From positions 1-24,440 of the IMG/VR virus record IMGVR_UViG_3300010885_003947: DNA of 24,440 nt. The stretch is one strand, 5' to 3'. The translations under genes were made by a program, and so were the position numbers. The notes below the pieces were generated by a model, which made no database searches, was not told the DNA's origin, and worked only from the letters and a program-made list of their open reading frames with translations. The DNA comes from a virus. Of this stretch, positions 5,706 to 11,562 are shown piece after piece (position 1 is the stretch's first letter; each line of letters begins with the position of its first letter).

Positions 5706-6019
5706 GTTTTGATAGCGTCGGGGCTTGGTCGTGTGGCGACACTTGCCGACTCAGCAAATCTACTCCGGTACTCGTTGCAGTATTTCTAGCAGAACACAAC
5801 TTAACCGCAGACCAAGAATTCGAGTGCGGCAACTGCACCTGCCGAGATTTATGGAAGATTTCGGAAATGCTATGGGATACGGAAAACGAATTCCTAGTCA
5901 CGCCATGTTGTCACGGTGAGGCTAGCCATTTCCTAGATATGGAATATGCAAAGCAAGAGGAATACGACCAATCGAGAGAGGACTACCAAAACTATGTTTA
6001 CGCAGTTACGGGAAGATAA
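5702..6019 (+). CDS. Cys-rich hypothetical protein
   Basis: A 105-residue protein with seven cysteines: C11-x3-C15, C42-x2-C45-x-C47 and C69-C70, the last pair followed by H71. This looks like a zinc-binding fold that I cannot name. The C-terminal 35 residues are acidic and helical. I start it at ATG 5702, which gives an ATGA overlap and has GAGGGTGGG upstream. A start at 5645 in the same frame lies inside the previous gene without a good ribosome site. It may bind metal or serve as a small scaffold, but no function can be assigned. Confidence 0.65.
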   Translation: MSFDSVGAWSCGDTCRLSKSTPVLVAVFLAEHNLTADQEFECGNCTCRDLWKISEMLWDTENEFLVTPCCHGEASHFLDMEYAKQEEYDQSREDYQNYVYAVTGR

Positions 6020-6023
6020 AACT

Positions 6024-6224
6024 ATGCACGCTGATCTCATCAAGCACATCACCGATTACCATTATTTTTTGCAACCGTTTAGGTCGGCAGTTTTAGAAGT
6101 TACTAGACTGCACAAACCAACACGAACCGCTGACGAGTGCGGCGATCAATGCTCAGAGTGTAAAACTGAGTACCCCTGCGATACCATCGTCAAAATAAAA
6201 CTAGAGTTAGAAGCGTTGCCATGA
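6024..6224 (+). CDS. small actinophage-type Cys protein, paralogue 1
   Basis: A 66-residue protein of a type common in actinobacterial phages and Actinobacteria: a helix, the motif V-x-x-L-H-K-P, then a small Cys site (C-x3-C-x2-C-x6-C) with YPCDTIVKIKLELE. The spacing suggests bound zinc. It is clearly related to the next protein (shared LHKP ... YPC-x-T-I). ATG 6024 has GGGAAG 8 bases upstream and sits just after the previous stop. In-frame ATGs at 5946 and 5994 lie inside the previous gene. No function is known for the family. Confidence 0.68.
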   Translation: MHADLIKHITDYHYFLQPFRSAVLEVTRLHKPTRTADECGDQCSECKTEYPCDTIVKIKLELEALP

Positions 6225-6436
6225 CACACGATGAATTACTTGCAAGATTATGGGAGAAGCGCAATAGTTTATGCGATAACTTAGATGTTCACTTTGCCCT
6301 GAGCGCAGTAGTTAAGTTGCATAAGCCATTTGAAGATAGCGAAACGCAACTCTGCGAAGAATGCACTCGGATAAGCCCAACAAGAATTAAATATCCCTGC
6401 CCAACGATTCAAGCCATAGAGCAAGAACTTAACTAG
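6221..6436 (+). CDS. small actinophage-type Cys protein, paralogue 2
   Basis: A 71-residue protein that starts in an ATGA overlap with its paralogue. Shared features: ALSAVVKLHKP in the middle, the Cys site C45-x2-C48 and C60 in KYPCPTIQAIEQEL. The two differ in the loop between the cysteines. A tandem duplication followed by divergence is the simplest reading. No function is known. It is the last gene before a structured intergenic region. Confidence 0.7.
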   Translation: MTHDELLARLWEKRNSLCDNLDVHFALSAVVKLHKPFEDSETQLCEECTRISPTRIKYPCPTIQAIEQELN

Positions 6437-6441
6437 ATTTC

Positions 6442-6517
6442 GTTGCCTAGACTCGGGGGATGGATAGGCAACCTGCGACGCCAAGACCTCTCGGCACTTC
6501 CGTCCGGGGGGTTTTGG
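6442..6517 (+). ncRNA. two strong hairpins in intergenic region
   Basis: Hairpin 1: GTTGCCTA (6442-6449) with TAGGCAAC (6465-6472), 8 perfect pairs. Hairpin 2: CCAAGACCTCTCGG (6481-6494) with CCGGGGGGTTTTGG (6504-6517), 14 continuous pairs if G-U pairs are allowed, so it is stable only in the + strand RNA. TCTAAAAT follows, without a clear T-run. It could be a terminator for the small-gene block, a small RNA, or a 5' leader for the gene at 6559. TAAAAT at 6520-6525 is a possible -10 with no good -35. Confidence 0.5.
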
Positions 6518-6558
6518 TCTAAAATAAGACATTCCGCTATCGACCGAAAGGAAAGAAA

Positions 6559-6657
6559 ATGGACGACCAAAAATTATCCCGCCATGAGTGCGGGGGATGG
6601 ATATACGAGGGTCAGCCTTGCCAATACTGTACGAAACGGGGTAAGGCTCAGAGATAA
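6559..6657 (+). CDS. 32-residue Cys microprotein
   Basis: A frame of 33 codons with one of the best ribosome sites in the window (CGAAAGGAAAGAAA before ATG). It encodes a short basic peptide with C11 and C21-x2-C24, half of a zinc ribbon (H9 could be the fourth ligand). The stop overlaps the signal-peptide frame of the next gene by four bases if that gene uses the AUA at 6654. A coding role is supported mainly by the ribosome site and position. Alternatively it is a leader peptide for the lysozyme-like gene. Confidence 0.55.
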   Translation: MDDQKLSRHECGGWIYEGQPCQYCTKRGKAQR

Positions 6658-7058
6658 AGATAATCGGCAGAACCCTCGTCGTAGCCTTGTTGGTGGGGTC
6701 ATGTCAGACAGTCGGAGCGAGTGTCGCATTTGCACCTAAGCAACACCTAGCAGTTAAAGCAGTAAAGATCATCAAAGAGCCTAAAGTCTATGCGCGAGGT
6801 CTTATTAAGAACGATAGAGAGTTTGACTGCTTAAATAGATTATGGCATCAAGAATCGCGCTGGAACCCTAACGCGCTGAACAGATCATCCGGCGCATACG
6901 GCATCGCTCAGTTTATGCCGACAACATGGGGAAACTACAAAGTGAAGAAAACCAAAGACCCACTAAAACAGATCAAGTACGGACTGCGTTATATTAAAAT
7001 GCGCTACGGTTCATCCTGTAAAGCGTGGAGCCATGAACAGAGATTCGGCTGGTATTGA
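6654..7058 (+). CDS. secreted lysozyme-like / SLT transglycosylase protein
   Basis: A domain of the actinobacterial secreted transglycosylase type, which cleaves peptidoglycan glycan strands. Numbering from 6654: C59 and W63, catalytic E67 in HQESRW, SGAYGIAQFMPTTWG (79-93), KYGLRYIKMRYG (108-119), C122 and W125. C59 and C122 probably form a disulphide, as expected outside the cell. Only TTG or GTG starts (6684-6690) exist among usual codons and would cut a signal peptide in half. Extending to AUA 6654 gives KIIGRTLVVALLVGS ... ASVAFA, a complete signal peptide, with AAGG 7 bases upstream and an ATAA overlap with the previous stop. VGSC could also be a lipobox. Likely a lysis or wall-remodelling enzyme. 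The start remains uncertain. Confidence 0.75.
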   Translation: MKIIGRTLVVALLVGSCQTVGASVAFAPKQHLAVKAVKIIKEPKVYARGLIKNDREFDCLNRLWHQESRWNPNALNRSSGAYGIAQFMPTTWGNYKVKKTKDPLKQIKYGLRYIKMRYGSSCKAWSHEQRFGWY

Positions 7059-7375
7059 AAAAAGAAATCGTAGAACTGGTACAGACTAGGGCGGGGAACT
7101 ACTGCGAAACTTGCGGCAGACCCGCCCTTGAATCTATGGCGTTGCACCATCGAAAATTGAAATCTAGGGGCGGCAAAGACTCAGCATCGAACCTAATCCA
7201 AGTGCATCACGAATGTCATAACTTAGGCACTCAGTCAATCCACGCGAACCCGTCAATGGCAACGGACAAGGGCTGGATGGTTAGTAGTTGGGCAGACCCG
7301 GAAACCGAACCCATGCTAACCCCTGACGGGTCGTGGGTATTGCTGAAAGATGACGGAAGCACCGAAGTCGTGTAA
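7055..7375 (+). CDS. HNH endonuclease
   Basis: A 106-residue protein with a compact HNH fold. C17-x2-C20 (CETCGR) opens a zinc site. MALHHRKLKSRGGKDSASNL holds the first His pair (H31/H32) and the Asn (N46). QVHHECHN holds the last His (H55) and C54. HNH enzymes nick or cut DNA, and in phages they act in packaging, as homing nucleases or in repair. This one lies 2.7 kb before the terminase, next to SSB, so a replication or recombination role is as likely as packaging. It starts at TTG in a TTGA overlap. The C-terminal 40 residues are acidic and unrecognised. Confidence 0.82.
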   Translation: MKKEIVELVQTRAGNYCETCGRPALESMALHHRKLKSRGGKDSASNLIQVHHECHNLGTQSIHANPSMATDKGWMVSSWADPETEPMLTPDGSWVLLKDDGSTEVV

Positions 7376-7403
7376 TGTAACTAATACAACCGAAAGGCAC
7401 ACA

Positions 7404-7781
7404 ATGAACCAAATTATTATCGAAGGTCACTTAGGCGCAGACCCCGAACTAAAAGTATTTAAGGAAGAAACGTTAGCGTCGTTCTCACTAGCACACACTC
7501 CTAGAAGTAAAGTAAATGGGCAGTATGAGGACGGCGAGACAATATGGTTTCGAGTCACGTTCTGGAACTCTAAATCTGATGCAGTATTAGACAACCTACG
7601 CAAAGGCGATAAAGTCCTAGTCGCTGGCAAGTTGTCGCAATCGACCTACACCAACAAAGCAGGGGAAGTGAAGTCGTCGCTAGAAATCTCTGGGACTCAT
7701 TTCTACCTAGCCACTAAATCAACTAAAGCACCGCGAGTCGATCAATTCTCGAATGAGAAGCAGGATGCGCCGGAATGGTAA
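7404..7781 (+). CDS. ssb: single-stranded DNA-binding protein
   Basis: A 125-residue SSB with an OB fold: NQIIIEGHLGADPELKVF, then ASFSLAH, ETIWFRVTFWN, DNLRKGDKVLVAGKLSQSTY and KSSLEISGTHFYLA match the strands of bacterial SSB in order. It binds single strands during replication and recombination, and would partner the annealing protein and the initiator. The usual acidic DDxPF tip is replaced by a short QDAPEW end, so contacts with host proteins may be weaker or different. ATG 7404 has CGAAAGG upstream. A longer in-frame start at 7350 lies inside the HNH gene. Confidence 0.9.
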   Translation: MNQIIIEGHLGADPELKVFKEETLASFSLAHTPRSKVNGQYEDGETIWFRVTFWNSKSDAVLDNLRKGDKVLVAGKLSQSTYTNKAGEVKSSLEISGTHFYLATKSTKAPRVDQFSNEKQDAPEW

Positions 7782-7963
7782 GCGAACTCTGGGACACCAA
7801 GACCGTTACCGAATACCTGCAAATAAATCTAAATAACTTGCGGCAGTTGCAATATCGCAAAACGATTAAGTGGGTGGAGAAGAAGGGCAAGTCAGTTTTC
7901 TATCTTGCCGATGAGGTTCGAGCCTACAAAGACCTACGCGAAAGTCGCAAGACGGTAAACTAG
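7775..7963 (+). CDS. MerR/AlpA-type helix-turn-helix protein
   Basis: A 62-residue DNA-binding protein. TKTVTEYLQINLNNLRQLQY forms the helix-turn-helix and KTIKWVEKKGKSVFYLADEV the wing and following helix, the HTH_17-like layout of small excisionases and regulators. It overlaps the SSB stop by 7 bases. Without an integrase in the window an excisionase role cannot be argued, and a transcription regulator is equally possible. Confidence 0.72.
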   Translation: MVSELWDTKTVTEYLQINLNNLRQLQYRKTIKWVEKKGKSVFYLADEVRAYKDLRESRKTVN

Positions 7964-7967
7964 ATGC

Positions 7968-8183
7968 ATGATAATCGACAAGGATGAAATAACGCTCGCA
8001 GATATTGACGAGTGCATTTCTCATCTGTCGCTAATGTTAAAAGATCAGTACGGGAATAGGCTAACCCATCAGCGTAGGGCGTATCTGTTGGGCGAACTGG
8101 ACGCACTACTCGACGCAAGATTAGAGGCAAGTAATGAAACTGGAAACAGTAACGATCGAGAGTCTGAAACTCGACCCGAATAA
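7968..8183 (+). CDS. small hypothetical acidic protein
   Basis: A 71-residue, mostly helical and acidic protein (TLADIDECISHLSLMLKDQY ... AYLLGELDALLDARLEA). The last 16 residues, rich in Asn, Asp, Glu and Ser, are read from the overlap with the next gene (50 bases). An ATG at 7964 in another frame is rejected as too short. No family is recognised. The long overlap suggests close coupling to the ParB-like gene, so it could be a partner of the modification cassette, but this is inference. Confidence 0.6.
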   Translation: MIIDKDEITLADIDECISHLSLMLKDQYGNRLTHQRRAYLLGELDALLDARLEASNETGNSNDRESETRPE

Positions 8184-8661
8184 TGCAAGAAAACACTCTG
8201 CACGCAATTTAGAGGCGATCGCAAAAAGTCTTAATAGATTCGGGCAACGCAAGCCGATAGTCGTTCATAATGGCATAGTGATCGCTGGAAACGGCACAGT
8301 AGAAGCCGCTAAAAGTTTAGGCTGGAAAGAGATCGGGATAACTCGATGCCCTGATGACTGGGATGATGAGACCGCTAAGGCGTTCGCGCTCGCTGACAAT
8401 AGATCGGCTGAACTGGCTGAGTGGGACGAGATAACGCTATCGGCTCAACTGATCGACCTTGATGGGATGGGTTGGGACTTGGAAGAGTTAGGGTTCGAGT
8501 CTATCCCGTTGCGCGATCTTGATGAAAGCGAAGACGTTGAGATGAAAGATTTAGGCGAAAAGTATGAGGTAGTTATTTCTTGCGATGGCGAAAGTGAGCA
8601 GTCGGATTTACTGTTACGTTTATCGAGCGAAGGTCTTAAAGTGAGAGCAATCGTTATATGA
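8134..8661 (+). CDS. ParB/sulfiredoxin-like protein of modification cassette
   Basis: A 175-residue protein. Residues 5-90 are a ParB N-terminal (Srx-like) domain: KLDPNNARKHSARNLEAIAK, FGQRKPIVVHNGIVIAGNGTVEAAKSLGW, then AKAFALADNRSAELAEWDE. In this copy the usual GHGR/GNGR turn is GNGT, so the catalytic Arg is absent. The rest (100-175) contains WDLEELGF and a C-terminal alpha/beta unit (KYEVVISCDGESEQSDLLLR). In phages such proteins sit beside DNA methylases or base-modifying enzymes and may supply sequence recognition or CTP/ATP-dependent DNA contact. Here it overlaps the ABC-GNAT gene by ATGA, strong evidence for a functional pair. Confidence 0.83.
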   Translation: MKLETVTIESLKLDPNNARKHSARNLEAIAKSLNRFGQRKPIVVHNGIVIAGNGTVEAAKSLGWKEIGITRCPDDWDDETAKAFALADNRSAELAEWDEITLSAQLIDLDGMGWDLEELGFESIPLRDLDESEDVEMKDLGEKYEVVISCDGESEQSDLLLRLSSEGLKVRAIVI

Positions 8662-9788
8662 TAAAAATAATTACGTTAAAATCAAACATCGTTCGTACTC
8701 CGCGAGTTATGCAACTAGAGGGAATGTTCGATCTTGAAACTGTAAGCAATTCCATTACAGAAATTCCAATAAACGTGCCTAATCTTGATACGCAAAAATG
8801 GAACATTGGTTTAATTGTTGGTCCTTCAGGAGCAGGGAAAAGCACCGTAGCCAAACATTTATTTGGAGATGTATTACGACAGTCTGAATCGTTAAAATGG
8901 TCTAAAGATAAAGCGTTAATAGACGATTTCCCAAAAACGATGTCGATCAGAGAGATTACGGATTTATTGTCCTCTGTAGGTTTTTCAAGTCCGCCGGCAT
9001 GGTTGCGATCGTATTATGCGTTATCTAATGGTGAGCAGTTTCGAGTTAACATGGCTCGTATTATTTCTGAAAACAACGATTTAACAGTTGTCGATGAGTT
9101 TACTTCTGTTATTGATAGAACAACGGCGCAGATCGGTTCACACGCCATAGCAAAAACCATACGAAGACGAGATCAAAAGTTCGTCGCCGTCGCGTGTCAT
9201 TATGACATTGAAGAATGGTTACAACCTGACTGGATTTATCAACCCAGCACAGGCGAATTCACTTGGGGGTCGGTTCAACCCCGACCACAAGTCAGTCTTA
9301 AAATCTTTCACGCAAAATACTCAGCGTGGCAAACATTTGCTCGACATCATTATTTAGACAAAAATCTAAATCGTTCTGCTCAGTTATACGTAGCGACTGT
9401 TAACGATCAGCCAGCCGCGTTAATTGCCACACTTGCATTCCCTCATCCAAAAATAAAAAACGCAAAAAGAGTGTCGCGTATTGTTGTTATGCCTGATTTT
9501 CAAGGGATTGGGATAGGGATTAAGTTTCTCAGTATGTTATCTGCTGGTTTCAAGGCAAATGGGTTTTCAATATACATTACGACATCACACCCGGGGTTTA
9601 TGAAATCACTTAATAAATCTGATCAATGGAAACTCATTCGCTTACCTTCAAGAGTAAGTCAACAAGGCAAATCGTTACATCAAAACTTGGTCTTATCTAG
9701 AGGACGTTTGACTACTTCGTTTGCTTATGCAGGAGAAATAGATAGTAACATGGCAAGAATGCTTGAACTACCTATAGCGAAATCGTAA
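8658..9788 (+). CDS. ABC ATPase-GNAT fusion, candidate Mom-like DNA modifier
   Basis: A 376-residue two-domain protein. Residues 1-205 are an ABC-type ATPase without membrane domains: Walker A GPSGAGKST (55-63), signature LSNGEQ (122-127), Walker B LTVVDE (142-147) and switch H181. Residues 212-350 are a GNAT-like acyltransferase: HHYLDKNLNRSAQLYVATV, then RIVVMPDFQGIGIG (274-287, the cofactor loop), then TSHPGF (309-314). The same domain fusion is known beside ParB proteins in phages and has been linked to Mu Mom, which converts adenine to N6-carbamoylmethyladenine and blocks restriction. The Mom link is from family knowledge and is not proven here. The gene is visibly richer in A/T and TTA/AAA-type codons than its neighbours, suggesting recent transfer. 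It lies immediately before terminase. Confidence 0.85.
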   Translation: MIKIITLKSNIVRTPRVMQLEGMFDLETVSNSITEIPINVPNLDTQKWNIGLIVGPSGAGKSTVAKHLFGDVLRQSESLKWSKDKALIDDFPKTMSIREITDLLSSVGFSSPPAWLRSYYALSNGEQFRVNMARIISENNDLTVVDEFTSVIDRTTAQIGSHAIAKTIRRRDQKFVAVACHYDIEEWLQPDWIYQPSTGEFTWGSVQPRPQVSLKIFHAKYSAWQTFARHHYLDKNLNRSAQLYVATVNDQPAALIATLAFPHPKIKNAKRVSRIVVMPDFQGIGIGIKFLSMLSAGFKANGFSIYITTSHPGFMKSLNKSDQWKLIRLPSRVSQQGKSLHQNLVLSRGRLTTSFAYAGEIDSNMARMLELPIAKS

Positions 9789-9795
9789 TCCGACA

Positions 9796-10281
9796 ATGCC
9801 TGAAAACACTCCGACCGTAATCAGTATCGACCCCGCGCTATTCGAGAAAGAGCGACAGGTCGTACAGTATCGACAGACTGGCGCAACGTTTGACGCTATT
9901 GCTAAGAAACTTGGCTACGCTGATGAGTCCGGCGCGAGACTGGCATTCAAGCGGGCGATGGAAAGAATGCGCGATGATGCGCTCAATGCTGAGATGCGCG
10001 AACTCCATAGACAAAGGCTCGAAGTCGCGTTACAGGCTATTTGGTCTGATGTAACCGCTGGCGATCTTGAAGCGATTAAAGTTATGCTAAAGATATTAGA
10101 GCGTGATGCGAAACTATTTGGAATCGATGCACCCGTTAAAACCGAACTAGAGGTGACTACTTATGACGGCAACCTTCTACGACAGAGAACACGCGAAATT
10201 GTCGAAACTATACGACAAGTTAGAGGACAGGCGAATAGCGTGGGAGACGGACTTAGCGAGACCGGAACAGTTACCGAGTGA
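9796..10281 (+). CDS. terS: terminase small subunit
   Basis: A 161-residue protein directly before the large terminase. Residues 15-58 hold a helix-turn-helix (QVVQYRQTGATFDAIAKKLG followed by ARLAFKRAM) as in small terminases that recognise packaging sites. Residues 60-112 form a long helix pair for oligomerisation, ending in KLFGIDAPVK, a common end of this family. The C-terminal 40 residues lie in the 119-base overlap with the large subunit gene and are low in recognisable features. The assignment rests on both sequence and position. Confidence 0.82.
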   Translation: MPENTPTVISIDPALFEKERQVVQYRQTGATFDAIAKKLGYADESGARLAFKRAMERMRDDALNAEMRELHRQRLEVALQAIWSDVTAGDLEAIKVMLKILERDAKLFGIDAPVKTELEVTTYDGNLLRQRTREIVETIRQVRGQANSVGDGLSETGTVTE

Positions 10282-11533
10282 TGATGAGGACTGGTCGGTT
10301 TATCTTTATTTAGCAGGTCGTGGGGCTGGTAAGACTAGGACTGCCGCAGAGTGGCTAGCGTGGGAATCAACTACCCAGAACAATACAAGGTGGGCAATAG
10401 TCGCGCCGACGTTTGGTGACGTGCGAGATGTATGCGCTGAAGGTGAGTCAGGGATTATCAACATTCTACGATCGTACGGGTCACTCGCAGATTACAACAG
10501 ATCGCAAGGCGCGATAACTCTCACCAACGGCTCAAAGATCAAATTATTCTCGGCAGATGAACCAGACCGTTTACGTGGTCCGCAACATCATGGGGCATGG
10601 TGCGACGAGTTAGCCGCATGGAGATACCCAGACACATACGACCAATTACAGTTTGGGCTACGGCTAGGAGATCACCCGCGCACAGTTATCACGACAACAC
10701 CTAGACCAGTTGCGCTTATTCGTAACCTAGTCAATAGAACAGACGGCACCGTTAAAGTAGTCAGAGGCTCGACATTTGATAACGCAGACAACCTAGCACC
10801 GCAAGCACTTATCGAGTTACAGGCAAGATACGCAGGAACGCGCATGGGTAGGCAAGAACTGTACGGGGAGTTACTGAACGAGTCAGACTCGGCACTCTGG
10901 ACTCGCTCGATGCTCGATGAAGCAAGAATCGAACCAGTAAACGCACCGCCTTATTTTCGCGTCGTCGTGGCTATTGACCCTGCCGTAACAAGTGGGGAAG
11001 GCTCAGACGAAACGGGTATCGTCGTCGCTGGCGCAACGCCTGATGGTCATTACTACATTCTCGAAGATGCCTCGATGCGTGGGACACCTGAAGCGTGGGC
11101 GCGTAAAGCGGTGGAGATGTACCGGAAACATAAGTGCGATCGAATAATTGGAGAAGCCAATAACGGCGGGGATATGATCGAGGCATTATTGCGACAGGTT
11201 GACGTATCTGTACCGTATCGCAAAGTTACTGCATCGAGGGGAAAGCGTGTAAGGGCTGAACCTGTATCGGCACTCTCTGAACAGTTGCGCCTTCACATGG
11301 TGGGAAGTTTTGAGCAGTTGGAGGATCAGTTAGTTACATGGGAACCGGACTCGGACAAGTCACCCGACCGCATGGATGCAATGGTCTGGGCAGTCACCGA
11401 CTTAATGGGGAACTCCGGCGCGTTAAGATCACTCGCCGCACTTGCCGATTTCTGTCCTAGTTGCAGACTGCCATTAGTTAAAGGTACGACGTTATGCCCT
11501 AGATGCCAAACCGCTATAATACCTAAAGCCTGA
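10163..11533 (+). CDS. terL: terminase large subunit with C-terminal zinc ribbon
   Basis: A 456-residue packaging motor. ATPase: Walker A AGRGAGKT (51-58) and Walker B HHGAWCDEL with D148/E149; ITTTPRP (176-182) is the coupling motif. Nuclease: D272 in VVVAIDPAVT, D282 in GSDETGIVVAG, and D402/D405 in SPDRMDAMVWA. It translocates DNA into the prohead and cuts it. After the usual end there is an added zinc ribbon, C431-x2-C434-x10-C445-x2-C448. ATG 10163 is well supported by AGAGGTGA upstream although it overlaps the small subunit by 119 bases. The nearest relatives are of the Terminase_6/GTA type. Confidence 0.92.
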   Translation: MTATFYDREHAKLSKLYDKLEDRRIAWETDLARPEQLPSDDEDWSVYLYLAGRGAGKTRTAAEWLAWESTTQNNTRWAIVAPTFGDVRDVCAEGESGIINILRSYGSLADYNRSQGAITLTNGSKIKLFSADEPDRLRGPQHHGAWCDELAAWRYPDTYDQLQFGLRLGDHPRTVITTTPRPVALIRNLVNRTDGTVKVVRGSTFDNADNLAPQALIELQARYAGTRMGRQELYGELLNESDSALWTRSMLDEARIEPVNAPPYFRVVVAIDPAVTSGEGSDETGIVVAGATPDGHYYILEDASMRGTPEAWARKAVEMYRKHKCDRIIGEANNGGDMIEALLRQVDVSVPYRKVTASRGKRVRAEPVSALSEQLRLHMVGSFEQLEDQLVTWEPDSDKSPDRMDAMVWAVTDLMGNSGALRSLAALADFCPSCRLPLVKGTTLCPRCQTAIIPKA

Positions 11534-11562
11534 AAAACAAGGGGCGCAACTAAGGGGATGTC

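Noticed and set aside
6443-6739. 98-residue + frame starting at TTG
   Set aside because: No ribosome site. It crosses two hairpins and overlaps both the 32-residue gene and the lysozyme-like signal peptide in other frames.
9813-9822. GACCGTAATC in the small terminase gene, similar to the P1/P2 spacer motif (also at 21843-21852)
   Set aside because: Both lie in coding sequence without -35/-10 elements at the right spacing. The match is short enough to be chance.
11492-11520. TATAAT (11515-11520) before the portal gene as a late promoter
   Set aside because: Perfect -10 but the -35 region (TTATGC) is poor and it lies in the terminase coding end. Kept only as a weak possibility.
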